Positions 12,601-27,600 of a stretch of DNA of 64,000 nucleotides are shown piece after piece. The notes beneath the pieces were generated by a model. It saw only the letters and a program-made list of their open reading frames with translations. It was not told the origin of the DNA and did no database searches. Position numbers and translations under genes: made by a program. Source of the DNA: Mauremys mutica (Eukaryota; Chordata; Testudines; Geoemydidae). Within the stretch, counting starts at the first letter, position 1. Each line of letters opens with the position of its first letter. Where the stretch lies: the NCBI RefSeq assembly GCF_020497125.1, contig NC_059075.1, positions 28,680,003 to 28,744,002 of the forward strand. The letters are read 5' to 3'.

Positions 12601-15600
12601 ATTGAAATCAAGGAACTCACCAATTTATGCACCATTAACAACCAGATTAGTTCATACTGACCAGATGTACTCAGATTCCGCATGCAACCGCACACCGAAC
12701 ACATCAAGTTCCTCAAAACCATGCTAGAACACACAACTTAACTCCAGCCTCAGTGTGACTGAGACATTTCACCACCATCTCATATTTTTACTAAACTATT
12801 GTCGAATGTGTTACTTCTAACTAAAGTGTTCTGAGGCTGGAGTTAAGCTTGAGCAATTTGGATACATGAAATACCTTTGAGGGGAGTGTGAGGCTCGGGC
12901 TTGGGGCCAGTCGGAGGTGCCAGGATATGCCTGGGGTAGTAATATGGGACTGCCAAGGTGTGTTTCAGGTAAGACACTGCTGGACTCTGGCAGGGGACAA
13001 CCAGGAGGCGTGGGAGTCTCAGTGGGGAGAGGTGCATCAGGGTGAGGACATACAAGTGTGGGGTTGTGGCAGTTGAGGGTTTGGGGCTCTGTAGGTGCAG
13101 TCAGGAGCATGCAGCTTAGCCCCACCAGGCCAAGGCCACGCTAACGTGAGCATGATATAAAGGGGAAACATGACAAGGGAGCTCGGGGAATCTGAATTAG
13201 TCCCAGTCCACAAACACCCAAGCCCAAGCCAGCTCCTACTTCCCTGTTACAAATGTGAGAAATCTGGGTAGAGGTGGGCAGCAGAACTGAACTGAGTATA
13301 GAACTGCAAAGCAGGGGTGGGAAGTCAGCTCGGAAATTAGTTGGATAAGCCCCTTAGGCATTCCTGCCCAGGCACTGATCCAATCTCACCCCTTGACTGA
13401 GCTCACAAGACAGCCTTGCTACCTAGATCTGGCTGGAGCTTGAGATCAGCAGAGGAAGTTGAGCAGGCCAGAGAGGCTGCCTAAGGTGTTGGTGAGTGGA
13501 GCCTGAGCTGGGCATGCCAGTGCCCAGCACAAGAGGCTCAGTGGTGTCTGCAGAGAACAAAGAGGGTCAGGTATGAGGGCTCTGCAGCAGTGTTGGAAGG
13601 ACAAGGTAGTATTTCCAGGTCAGTGTTGAACCTGTGATGGCTCGTTTGAGAGGAGTCCTGCCACTGTGAACAAGAGGTGGTGTGCTAAAGCAGGCAATCC
13701 TCCTCCAAAACCTATCAGGCCCTCAGCTCTTACATGCCAGACAGGTCAGGGAGCAACTGGCACCTGCCTACATTGCAATTAAAAACCCACAGCTTACCCA
13801 AGCCAGCTAACTCAGGCTTGCGAGGCTCAGGTTAAAGGGTTGTTGAAACTGCAGTGTAGGCTTCCGTGCTCGGGCTGGAGCCAGGGGACTATGACTCTGT
13901 GAGGTGGGAGGATCCAAGAGCCTGTGCTGCAACTTGAGTCCAAACATCTACACTGAAGTGACACAGCCCTGCAGCCTGAGCCCCACGGGCCAGCTGTGGG
14001 TTTTTATTTGCTGTATAGACATACCCTCATTGCAGTGCAGGCATACAGAGAGCTGACTGGCTGGAGTGTGAGCATCCAGGGATATGGTAGACTACCCAGG
14101 GGAGTGCCAGCTGCAGAGTTCTGCCAGGCTTACAGCTCCAGTGAACCACAGCAGATTCATAAGCCAGAGCAGCAGGGAAGCAATAGCATTTATCTGCCTT
14201 CTTTTCCAACACTGAGCGACTCCTGAGTGCCTACCAGCCCCTTGTGCTCCATGCAACCCACACTGAGCCTCCCCACTGCTGGGCTGCAGCTGTCACTGGC
14301 TCCAACCCCTTCTTTCTTATTAAGAAAGCCTACAGCAGATACACAGCCTCCTTTGGCTTTCTTGGCACACAAGAAAAGTTATGACATTAGCTTTTTTGCA
14401 TACTGAAGCTGAGTGCGAATTTTGAAGCATTTAGATCATTACATTACAAAAGTCTGCCAAAACATGAGGATCTCTTGGAAAATTTCATCAAGGAGTGTTG
14501 TTAAAGTGCTTAAAATTTTTTAAGCTACAGGGCTTTCAAGTGTGAAATTTCTCAAAAATTCAGTCTCCTAACTGACATTGTATAATATAGGTAATAATTA
14601 GAGGGAGGTTTATGTTGTTTTTAGGGATTTAACCCTACTTTACAATGGAAAAGGAAATTACGTAGACCCCAGATTACCTCCATAATACACACTTCACCAC
14701 ACCCATACCCTGGAATCACCTTCCCAACAGCATACATTAATATTTAGCTTTAAGCTAGGAAACTATGGCTGGCATATTATATTAAAAAACATACCATTTC
14801 CAACAGGAGCTGTTCTTCTCTTTCTTTCTCTTGATCCAACAAATCATTTTCATAAAACCTTTTCTGAAACTGATTAAAGTTTAAAATAAAACAAAACAGT
14901 CATAGAAATAATCATATATCATGCCATACATTTTAAACTCTCACTCGCAAGTGTAAAAGTTGGAAGGAACTTACAGCATCCACAGAGATTTCCATTCTGT
15001 CCAGTTCTAACACCGTCTATAAAAAAAGAAGTTAAAATAATATTTTTACCCTAAGCTGTCCAATAACTCCAAGAACATGCTAAGTTTTAGCTAAAAGGGA
15101 AATGTGTCATGGCAGGAAAGCTTAAAATACTGACATTCAATACCTTCATAGAATCATAGAAGATTAGGGTTGGAAGAGACCTCATCTAGTCCAACCCCCT
15201 GATCAAAGCAGGACCAACACCAACTCAATCATCACAGCCAGGGCTTTGTCATGCCTGCCCTTAAAAACCGGAAATACCACCACCTCCCTAGGTAACCCAT
15301 TCCAGTGCTTCACCACCCTCCTAGTGAAATATTTTTTCCTAATATCCAACCTAGACCTCCCACACTGCAACTTGAAACCATTACTCTTGTTCTGTCATCT
15401 GCACCACTGAGAACAGCCTAGTTCCATCCTCTCTGGAACCCCCCTTCAGGTAGTTGAAGGCTGCTATCAAATCCCCCCTCACTCTTCTCTTCTGCAGATT
15501 AAATAAGTCCACTTCCCACAGTCTCTCCTCACAAGTCATGTGCCCCAGCCCCCTAATCATTTTCATTGCCCTCTGCTGGACTCTCTCCAATTGGTAAACT

Positions 15601-18600
15601 CCTTTCTGTAGTGGGAGACCAAAACTGAAAGCAATACTCCAGATGTGGCCTCACCAGTGCCGAATAGAGGGGAATAATCACTTCCCTTGATCTGCTGGCA
15701 ATGCTCCTACTAATGCAGCCCAATATGTCGTTAGCCTTCTTGGCAACAAGGGCACACTATTGACTCATATCCTGCTTCTTGTCCACTGTAATCCCCAGAA
15801 CTGCCACTTAGCCAGTCGGTCCCCAGCCTGTAGCAGTACATGAGATTCTTCCATCCTAAGTGCAGGACCCTGCACTTGTCCTTGTTGAACCTCATCAGAT
15901 TTCTTTTGGCCCAATCCTACAATTGGTCTAGGTCACTCTGGACTTATCCCTACTGTCCAGCATATCTACCTCTCCCCACAGTTTAGTGTCATCTGTGAAC
16001 TTGCTGAGGGTGCAATTATCCCATCATCCAGATCATTAATAAAAGGTGTTGAACAAAACCAGCCCCAGGACTGACCCCTGGGGCACTCCGCTTGATACTT
16101 GCTGCCAGCTAGATATCGAGCCGTTGATCGCTACCCAACGATTTAGCCAGCTGTCTATCCACCTTATAGTCAATTCATCCAATCCCTACTTCTTAAACTT
16201 GCTGGCAAGAATACTGTGGGAGACTGTATCAAAAGCTTTGCTAAAGTCAAAGTATATCACGTCCACTGCTTTCCCCATATCCACAGAGCCAGTTATCTCA
16301 TCAAAGAAGGCAATCAGGTTGGTTAGGCATGACTTGCCCTTGGTGAATCCATGCTGACTGTTCCTGATCACCATCCTCTCCTCCAAGTGCTTCAAAATGG
16401 ATTCCTTGAGAACCTGCTCCATGATTTTTCCAGGGACTGAGGTGAGACTGTAGTTCCCTGGATTCTCCTTTTTCCCTTTTTTAAAGATGGGCACTATATT
16501 TTCCTTTTTCCAAACATCCAGGACCTCCCACAATTGTCATGAGTTTTCAAGTATAATTTCCAATGGCTCTGCAATCACATCAGCCAACTCCCTCAGCACC
16601 CTCAGATGCATTAGATCCGGACCCATGGACTTGTGTATGTCCAGCTTTTCTAATTAGTCCTTAACCTGTTCTTTCACCACTGAGGGCTGCTGACCTCCTC
16701 CCCATACTGAGCTGCCCAGAGCAGAAGTCTGGGAGCTGACCTTGTCTGTGAAGGACGAGGCAAAAAAAGCATTGAGTACTTCAGCTTTTTCCACATCATC
16801 TGTCACTAGGTTGCCTCCCCCATTCAGTAAGGGTCCCACATTTTCCCTGACCTTCTTCTTGTTGCTAACATACCTTAATAGGGGTTCCATTTGTAAGAAT
16901 TTTTTTAAAACTGAAGAAACCTTATTGTATTGTTGAGAACATAATAATGACCATACTGCGTCAGATCAATGGTCTATATCCTGTATCCTGTTTTCTGACA
17001 GTGGCCGGTGACAGACACTTCAGAGGGAATGAACAGAACGAGGCAACTATTGAGTGATCCATCCCCTGTTGTTCAGTCCCAGCTTCTGGAAGTTACATGT
17101 TTAGGGAAACCCAGAGCATGGATTTGTGTGCCTAACCATCTTGGCTAATAGCCAAGTTGATGGACCCACAGTTGATGGACCCATCCTCCATGATCTTATA
17201 TAACAACTCGTATGCTGAGACGTTAATGCTGCAATCAGAAAATACTCCTAGAGGTCTGTTTTTTCACCAAATCCCACTCTGATTCACAAAGGAAGGGCTA
17301 AATTGTGCCATTTATGTATGATCTAAAGTTAGCTGTGCTGTGCTAAAGAGCACAAGAGTAATGCAGACACTGTCAATACCTCTTGGGGCTCCCCTGTTAA
17401 ACTAGGAGTGGGGGAGAGGTAAAGTAATTTGTGATGACCCCCAGCCTTTTATGGGATGTAGCATACTCATTCTGCTGGATGACCTATATGAGAAAGCAAA
17501 GCTATATTTAATCTATACCCCGCCCACACACTCTTAGAGGGAAACAGCTGGCACGCATCCATAAATACTGCAATCCAGGTAGTCCTAAACTGGCTGCACT
17601 GGGAGAAGAGGGCATTTTTACTTCCTATCTCCTTCCTGAGTGGCTGTGTTGGGAATAAGTACAATCTAGCACTAAGAAAATGCATCTTGTCACTAAAGAA
17701 TAGAAACAATAGCAAAACATTTATATCTCAAGGATTCTTGCTCATTTTTACCAATGTGAACGTTTCTTCCCATACCTGTATTCATACTGCTACCCTTGGA
17801 GCAGGCTGAGACAATCTCTAAACAAGAAAGCCTGACTCACAGTGTCAAGCAGTTAACTGTATTTTAAGAAAACAAGAAAATATCTCTTTGTCTTAAATTC
17901 AGCAGAATATAAAATCTTTCAATCTGACATTTTCTTTGATTCCAATTGTTCAAACTGACAAAAAGGATAACAGAGTCCTTGACCTCCTATCCCAACCTCA
18001 AGAGCAAAGACTGAAGCCAGGACATCAATTGTCTTAATTTGCAGTGACAGCTGCAACATAAAATGTTCCTTGATTAGAAAAATACTTACTCGTTTTACTA
18101 TAGTCAAGACATCTTTATCTTTTTCCTGACACAGAAGTTTTCTTATACACAACTCTAACTGCTGAAGTAAATGTTTATCCATGGGGACCTTCAGGGTAGA
18201 TTTCACTTTTGGCAACAAATAGCAAAGCTTCATTCTGTAAGAAAAGGAATTCATATTTAACTTCTAATGAAGATAGTGAGCAAATACTTGGTTCCATTGT
18301 TTAATAAAAGCAGTAGCCAATTTGACTCCACTTCATATCTGCTTTTATTTTCCAGCCTAACTCTAAACTTGATTTTTCTAAAGTCCTTTGACTAGGTAAG
18401 AATGAAAAGCAAAGCTGAAGAACGTGAAAAGCAACACTTAAAATGTAATTTATTTCCAGTCCCAGGGTAAAATTTTCAAAGGCACCTAAGTGACTTCAGA
18501 GCCGGACTCCTATTTTCAAAAAAGTGACTTAGGGACAGATTTTAAAAAGTATTTAGGCACCTAAAGGTCTAGATAGGTGCCTGGTGGGATTCTCAAAAGC

Positions 18601-21600
18601 ATGCAGGTACTGAACTCCCTTAAGTGTCTGGTTCTTTGGCATGTAGGAGCCTGAGTCTCATTGAAAGTCCATGAGATTTAGGCTCCTAAGTGCCTAAGTC
18701 CCTTTTGAAAATGGGACTTTAGACACTTTTTGAAATGTTACTCTTGGTCTCTGGTCTTCCAGGCTACTGCAGGAGAGGAAGTACTCTGTATTGTGACACT
18801 GCTAGATGATTTAGTCTGAACAAACTCTCCCTAACCTGAAGATTGATGATCACATGAAAGGGCCTACAGAGTGGAGGTAAGGCTGAAGGGGAGGAGAACC
18901 TCTAAAGAATTCAGGGTAATTCTGGATGGGAAAATGAAATGTGGCTGCACTTCTGACTCCTAGCAGTTTTGCAGATGCTCACACTGAAATGATAAAGTTG
19001 TGATTGCCTGATACAATATCACTGAACATTCAAAATTCTATAAAGTATTTAATAGGCTTTCCAGTACTGTTCTCCATAATGGCTTACTATGCTGCATGAA
19101 ACTGTTAATATATTTCTAAAATAATTAAGCTCAATTTTACACAGTAGAAAATGCCTGCAGAGACTCTTTAAAGGAAGAGTTTTATTGTAATGGAACCATA
19201 TACACAAAGCTGTACCTTGTCAGCTATGAAACTAAATTTTCGAGGCCATTTTCTCAAAACAGCAAATTTAATATTTTTCAGTTTTCTTCAATGATTCTCT
19301 GATTTTGTAATACAAATTCAGTTTAATTAAAGAAATAAATATAAATACAGGAAGCAAAATGTCCTTATTTTCAAACAGATCTTCAGATATAGAAAACTAA
19401 CATAATTTACAACCCTGAAAGCATTTTCTATAATGCCATCAGTACAAAAATAGTATACTATATTATTACAAAATGTGGAATCTGAAACACTGTGTATGTA
19501 CTGAAATATTAGAGTAGAAATATAAAAAATGCCGTATCAGATCTGGTCAATGGGCGATCTAGTCTAGTAGTCTGGCTCTGGGAATGGCCAGTGCCAGATG
19601 TTTGAGAGAAAGTTAAAATAAACCCCAAGAAGAAAATTATGGATTAAGATGTCCACAGAGGAAGTTTTTACTTAACCGCAGCAGTTAGTAGCTGATTTAT
19701 GCCAGGATATATGAGGTTTTAAATCACTGTTTATTTTTAGCATACTGATACAACTATGGATGCTCTCAAAATCCATATTCATTTTTACGAATCCTGCTAA
19801 GCTTTTGGCCATGCTGATAACTTGTGACAATGGCTACTGATGCATTCTGTAAAATGCATTTCCTTTTTATCAGTGGTAAATCTCTTGCATTTTAATTCCA
19901 CTGAATATCCATTTGTTCTTGTATTAGTGGTAAGAGTAAACAGAAGATCCACTATCTTCACTACACCATTCTCATACAAAAACTATATTAAAAGAATATT
20001 AAGGTTGCAAAGTGAAATACTCTAAAGTTTGGACATGACAAAGATAAGTCTGTTTGTGCAACCTTAACTGTGCCCTCTTTTGCACATACATTTGGAGTTA
20101 GTATTTTTTCAAATGAGTTAGTGTTTTTACATGATCACCGTTTCTCAAATATACAATATAGTATCAGAATAATATAATTTTTACACAACCCTAGGTACAT
20201 GTGTAGAACTTTATACATAATGTAAAAAAATAATATTCTCAACATTCAAAGAGAAATTATTTCATGTTTAATATTTAGGTTTTATTTTTATATTCCAATG
20301 TATTATAGAATGTGTCTTTTTTTTTTTAAAAGTTGTATTTGTCATCAATAATTTTTATTTGCCATTCTGCTGACACTTAACTTTGTTAAGTCCTTCTGTG
20401 GTTCATCATAGTCCTCTCGTCTTGATTAACTTAAATAACTTTGTGACTGACAAAATTTCACTACTGCACTGTTCAGTTCGCTTCCAGATCATTAACAAAT
20501 TTATTAAGCAATAAAGATCCATGCACAGAACCTGCAGCCACCCAACAGTGAATCTTTTATGTTGAAAATTGATAATTTATTCCTATTTTTTTCTGTCCTA
20601 TACATTTTCTAATTTGAATCAGTACTTTAGCCTTCATATTGTGCCAACTGAGGGCTGATCCAAAGTTCAATTAATTCAATGGGAGAGACTCCCATTCATT
20701 TTAAGGGGTCTTGAATCAGGCATCTAATTTCTTTAATAGACCTATAAAGTTCTTTGTAAAAGTACAAATAAATATATCTTATGGTCCTCCTCTAACCACT
20801 ATTATGTTAACATGCTGTAGTAGATTAGTAGGCAAGATTTAACTTTATGAAAACCATGCTTTTGTGTCCTATCATACCATGTTCTTCTGGATGTTTTATA
20901 ATCCTCTTTTTCTTTTAAACTATCAGAAAATCTTAGCCCTGTTACTCAACTTATTTAAAGAAGCCATTTAATATTATATTAATATACACCATGAAACGAA
21001 TAGGGTTGTTTTTTTTCATATAAGATTTCAAACAATTGGTACAATACCTCACATTTGCTACTGGATCATGGGTAAGCTCAAGCACAGGTAGAAAGAAGTA
21101 TTTACAGAAGAATGATTTGGAAAACAGTTCCATAATGAATTCACAGGTGTCTAAAAAACGAAGTCTGTTCCAGTAACTTTTTCCTTGGCCCAGCTCTGGA
21201 AAATAAACCCCAAAAAGGTTATCTGTAAAGTTTTCAGATTGAAATACATCATGTCTCAAAGATTAGCCTCAGATTGAAAGTGATTTTAAGGGCTGTGATG
21301 GGGTCAATAAACTCACAAACCCCAGCATGTCAGCCTATCTCAAATTCACTCTCTGGTTGAAATCCTGAGCCCACTGAAGACAGTGCAGTTTTGCCACTGA
21401 TTTCAATGGGGGCCAGGATTTCATCCTCTGTGTTTGATTAGTCCACTGAAACATCAGAACTGCCAAGTGACACAGCTGGTACCTGGAACAGAAACTCATG
21501 CATTTCACGCCACATATCAGGAGCACGAAGTTAGAGTTGTGTAAACAGTAAGGATCATTAATGAGGGTTTTTCATCCTTCTATGCAATTTTTAAGGAACT

Positions 21601-24600
21601 ACGGTACAGATCAGTAGGTCAAACTTGTCAGCTGCTTTTAAATTATTTAAATCCTCTATAAATTATTCATTTTTCAGAAAACGTATCATTCAGCACTTTT
21701 TAAAATGCAGCCTCTACTGTTCTATTTTCTAAGAAAAACTGTGCTTTGTATAACACAGCACTTTCAACTAAAAATATTGAATTTCAGCAGTGTGCTTTAC
21801 AGGATCTTTCAGCATATCATAAATTTCCTGCATAGACTCTTCCTGCTGAGTACTTTGCATAGCTGTGGTACATATTCACACGTGTTATCTGATGATACTG
21901 TGGGCCAAACTGGTGGTCCCATATGTCTTCTGAATATTGTTTCTTCATTGCTAATATGGTTACAGAGTACAACCCTAAGCACCATCTCCTTTTCATTTAC
22001 CAGAATTAATTTGCTTCTCATAAAGTAATTAAGAAAAAATTACTGCTTACGTTCAATCAATTTCTGAATGACTTCATGCCTCTGTTCTTGTTTGCGATTG
22101 TAGCGTAAATAAACACAGAGAGTTCGAGCAGCTGCTTTTTGGACAGGGAGAACATTCTTAAAAGAAACAGGAAATACAGTTAAACATCTAAAGGCATGTA
22201 TAGGTACTTCTGGACACACTGTCAACTACAACAGAAAAAAGGACAACAACTCATCAGGTTCCTTCTGAAAGTGTGATATTTTTGCATGTGGTTTTATTTT
22301 CCTTTTTTCCCCTTGCAATATATTCTACATTATTTTTTCACTCTGAGGTTAACAGATATTACACTTCAAGTTGAAATGCTTTTTAATATCTACTTAGATC
22401 AAGTATTTTTACAAATAGACTCCATTAATATTTAATTAAACCTCTTCTTTAATTCAAACAATTGTCACGTTTCAGACTAATAAGAGCCAAACAAGAACTT
22501 ATAGGCACAGCTGGTTGAAAAAATTTGGCTCCATAAAATTTAGGAACAAACTCAGATGTTTAAAAAGGTCTGAATGTTTAACATTGAACCAGTATTGTGC
22601 TCTAGGCGCATGTAGACTATAACTTACTGTATATTGCATTTTGATTTCAGTTTTTGTGGGTCTGCATGGCTCCTGATGTGTGTAGTATTTACAGCCCTAT
22701 AATTTTGGCCCATGATTAAGGCAAAGATTTTGTCATGGTTATTTTTAGTAAAAGCCGTGGACAGGTCACAGGCAATAAACAAAAATTCATGGAAGCTGTG
22801 ACCCGTCTGTGACTTTTGCTGCTGCAGCTCCATGGTTTCCCCTGCCACCATGGTAGCTGGGAGCTGTGGAGATCCCCTCCACTTGCGGCAGCTGGAAGCT
22901 TCAGGATGGGGGGCCCTCTGCCCAGGGCAGCTAGGAGCTGCAGGGTGACCATATTTCCCAAAGAAAAAATGGGACACCTTCAGCCACTCACCCGAGGCGT
23001 CCCCCACCCCCCCCCACACGAGGCTGTTGCCTGTCGCTGGAACCCTGAGGAGGGCCCCCTCAGGAATCTGTCACCTGTGCTGGAACCTTGCAGCGCTCCT
23101 CCCCCCCCAGTCACCTGTTGCCGCTGTCGGCCTGTCACTGAAACCCTGTCAAGACCCCACTAGTTGCCAGCTCCAGAGTGCCACAGCCCCTGGGGCTGAA
23201 GCAGAGAATGTCATGGAGATCTCTGGAAGTCAGGGATTCCGTGACTTCCATGACCTCTGTGACATAAATGTAGTTTTATCCAGATCCAACAAAGCACTTA
23301 AGCATGTGCTTAATTCTACCCTTATTCAAGTAAAGCACTTAGGCACATGCTTAACTTTAAGATGCACAAAAAAGAGTTATGAAAAGTAATAGCTTTCTGC
23401 AGAAAAAAAAATGGATTTTTTTTTTGTTAAAAAAAATTCTTAAAACTAAAACATTTTCAGCCCAAATCCAAAATATCTGGATTCGGATATGACGCTGTAA
23501 TACCTCCTGGGAGCTGTACTTCAGTTGTCTCACGTCCTCATTCTCCTCTTGTGGCTGAGCTCCCCAGCTGGACTTCATAATCCATGATACATCATGGCTG
23601 TGGGACTCCCATAATGTACTGCCTCCTCTCACCAAGAGGGAAGACAATGGTGCATAACAGGATATGTAGTCCGACCAAGGAGCCTGGACAGGAGAGGAGA
23701 CTGGGAGCATGAAGCAACTGAACTACAGCTCTCATGAAGCAGCGCAGTAGCATACCAAATTGAAATATTTTGGTTATTGGGTGAAAACTAAAAATATTTT
23801 GCTTTTCTTGCATTCATTTTCTGACAACCAATGTTTATGGGTCAGCTTTTTATATAGTTACCAAATATTCACATTGAAGTAGGTCATGCCACTGCAAAAA
23901 GTTTACCATTCATATTTTATTCATATGTCCCAGTGTGTGAAAATAATAAAGAGCTCCCACATCCTTTTATTTTAAAAATATATTAGTTTTAACTAAAATA
24001 ATTTAACTGTCATGCACATTTTGTCTCCTATTATTGCTAGCAAGCAATATGAGGCCTGATTTACCATTGCATTACTCCACAGAAATCACTGGCATATCAC
24101 TGGTGTAAAACTGGAGTAATGCAATGGTGAATTGGGCCCATCAACTTTGACCTTTTTTCATATAGTTTACCAACTTTCTCTACTCTCTCCATCACTTTTT
24201 TTGTGTTTAAGCTCCTCAGTATAGGAACTGAACTTTCTACTGTTTTTGGAAATCACTTAGCACACTAAATAAACAACAACAACAACTGCTCTCTTTTACA
24301 GTACTCTTCCTCCATGGAATTAAATGTCACATAAGAAAGAGTGTAATATAAAGGAAGCTAAAGGATCAAGCAAAAGATTCATTTTTCAGAGGAGAAAATT
24401 TTGATTCACAAAAAAAACATATTGAGAATCAGCAATGGCATCGGAAGGGAAATCCAGAAAAGAATACATGACAATTTCATGAAATGTTAATTAAGTCCAA
24501 CTTTTCCTATGAAAGGTGTGTTGGGGGGAGGGAGGATTCTTTGAGCATTTTCTTAGTCTTATGTGATAAAACTGGTGAATAACCTAACTTTGTTCTATAG

Positions 24601-27600
24601 AAGATAATATAATAAATACTAATTTTAAATAAGATAAACAGCACATAAAAGTATTATTTATATTGCATTAGTCATTCTAAAGCATCAGAAACAAATATGA
24701 AAACAATAGAAAAGAGATAGAGAGAGCTTGGGGCTCACATTTGTCATAATGATTGTCAACATTCTGTGCAAAAAACGATAATAAATCTGATCACTTGATA
24801 TGATATGAGGCAGGCATGCATATTTTTGTAGTAACTTCTCATGAGTTCTCCATTTTAAAGAAGTTGCTGCTCTCTGTTCCGCAGTCGTTAGTGCCGGAAT
24901 CAAGTCAGGGACAGTCAATAACTAAAAATATAAAATAAAAACATACAAAATTTAAAATCTCAAGTCGTTATTGACACAGTATTAATTGAAGCCTAAAATT
25001 ATGTTAATTTAGAAATCTACAAGACTGATTTGTTTCAATTTTAAGATGATAGCCTGTGTTTTTGCACATGCAAAATCCATTCATCCAGTCATGTTGTTAT
25101 ATAACCCCACAGCAATGGACAAGCTGATCACCTCTCTACATTAATAAATTTGTACTCGCAGCATGCCCACGAGATAAGGTAGGATCATCCCCATTTTACA
25201 GATGGGAAACCAAGGCATTTGCCCATGATCACAGAGGGAGTATATGGCAGAGCTGGGAGTAGAACCCAGGTTTCCCAAGTACTTGTTCAGTACCCTAATC
25301 ACAAGGCCATCATTCCTCCTAAAAGGATTAACTGTCTGAAAGGGCAGTTCTACATAAAGTTACCCAGATGTGCATACAAATCACTTTGACTATGAAACCA
25401 TAAAGATGCAATTGCACAACTTAGATGCAACTTAGCAACTATGTTTGAAAATTTGAGCCCTTTTGGAAACTTTGTGGTTATTTATTCAGACAGAAGGCAC
25501 GTGTAAACTGAAAATTTTTGCATTGTACAGACGGGCCTTATATCTATATAATTATCTCTCCCTCTTGATATGTATATAAATAAACAAACAAATACAAATG
25601 TCAGTTTGCAGTTTTATCAGAGTCAGGATCTGGTCCCATAGTCCTCTCAGGGTATGTCTACATTACGAAATTAGGTTGATTTAATAGAAGTCGATTTTTT
25701 AGAAATCGATTTGATACAGTCAACTGTGTGTGTCCCCACTAAGTGCATTAAGTTGGCAGTGTGCGTCCACAGTACCGAGGCTAGCGTCGACTTTTGGAGC
25801 ATTGCACTGTGGTAGCTATCCCACAGTTCCCGCAGTCTCCGCTGCCCATTGGAATTCTGGGTTGAGCTCCCAATGCCTGATGGGGCAAAAACATTGTCGC
25901 GGGTGATTCTGGGTACATGTCATCAGCCCCCCGTGAAAGCAACGGCAAACAATCATTTCTCGCCTTTTTTCCTGGGTTACTCGTGCAGACGACATACCAC
26001 AGCAAGCATGGAGCCTGCTCAGCTCACTGTCACTGTATGTCTCCTGGGTTCTGCTGGCAGACACGGTACTGCAGTGCTACACAGCAGCATCCCCTTGCCT
26101 TGCCTTGCCTTGCAGATGGCAGATGGTGCAATACAACTGCTAACCATCGTCGTCGTCCCGTGGGTGCTCCTGGCCGACCTCGGTTAGGTTGGTCAGGGGC
26201 ACCTGGGCAGACATGGGTGCTCCTGGCTGGCCTCGGTGAGGTCGGTAGAGGGCGCCTGGACAAAAATGGGAATGACTCCAGGTCATTCTCTTCTTTAAGA
26301 TTCTTCTAATGGAGATTCAATCCTGCCTGGAATATCATGCCAGCTGGAGGCTTCTGCCTCAGGCTGCTCTCCCAGTCAGCAGCACCGTGCAGTCGCACCT
26401 ACCCCAGCCTACCCCTTGCTCCCATGGCTCATGAAGCCTGGACAGTAGTAAGGAGCAGTTCAACTATAGACTGAGCAAGTGCATAATGGTGGTAGAATGT
26501 GCCTTTGGACGTTTAAAAGCTCGCTGGTGCAGTTTACTGACTTGGTTAGACCTCAGCGAAACCAATATTCCCATCGTTATTACTGCTTGCTGTGTCCTCC
26601 ACAATATCTGTGAGAGTAAGGGGGAGATGTTTATGGCGGGGCGGGAGGTTGAGGCAAATCACCTGGCTACTGATTACTCGCAGCCAGACACCAGGGCGGT
26701 TAGAAGAGCACAGCAGGGCACGCTGTGCATCAGAGAAGCTTTGAAAACCAGTTTCATGACTAGCCAGGCTATGGTGTGAAAGTTCTGTTTGTTTCTCCTT
26801 AATGAAAACCTGCCCCCCGGTTCACTCTACTTCCCTGTAAACCAACCGCCATCCCCGCCTCACTTTGATCTCCACTTGCAGAGGCAATAAAGTCATTGTT
26901 GTTTCAAATTCATGCATTCTTTATTAATTCATCACACAAATGGGGGAATAACTGCCAAGGTAGTCCGGGAGGGGTGGGGGGGGGAAAAAGGACAGGGGTG
27001 GGGTAGTTGTAGGGGCACCCCCTAGAATGGCATGCAGCTCATCATAGAAGCGGCATGTCTGGGGCTGTGACCTGGAGCAGCTGTTTGCTTCTCTGGTTCT
27101 TTGGTAGGCTTGCCTGAGCGCCTTAAGTTTCACGCGGCACCGCTGTGGATCCCTGTTATAACCTCTGTCCTTCATGCCCTTGGAGATTTTTTCAAATTTC
27201 GTCTTTTGGAACGGAGTTCAGATAGCACAGATTCGTCTCCTCATACAGCGATCAGATCCTGTACCTCCCATTTGGTCCATGCTGGAGCTCTTTTGCGATT
27301 CTGGGACTCCATGATCACCTGTGCTGATCAGCTCTGCATGGTCACCTGTGCTGATCAGCTCGCCACGCTGGCCAAACAGGAAATGAAATTCAAAAGTTCG
27401 CGGGGCTTTTCCTGTCTACCTGGCCAGTGCATCTTAGTTGAGAGTGCTGTCCAGAGTGGTCACAATGGAGCACTCTGGGATAGCTCCCGGAGGCCAATAC
27501 CGTCGAATTGCATCCACACTACCGCAAATTCGACCCAACAGGGTCAATTTCAGCGCTATCCCCTCATCAGGGAGGAGTACAGAAATCGATTTTAAGAGCC

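Larger units (their letters stand above)
15147..16892 (-). mobile_element. CR1 LINE, 5'-truncated
   Basis: The plus strand opens with catagaatcatagaagatta, the reverse complement of a CR1 3' end. On the minus strand, 16890-16654 encodes a piece of the linker before reverse transcriptase, 16533-16186 the RT core ([36 protein letters not shown]), and 15590-15381 the C-terminal region ([14 protein letters not shown]). Frameshifts and stops between blocks make it dead. It is in the same orientation as PPP4R4. Confidence 0.9.

Noticed and set aside
22624..23389. Several 115-131 codon frames
   Set aside because: Cover a foldback repeat with C homopolymers; no homologous domain recognised.
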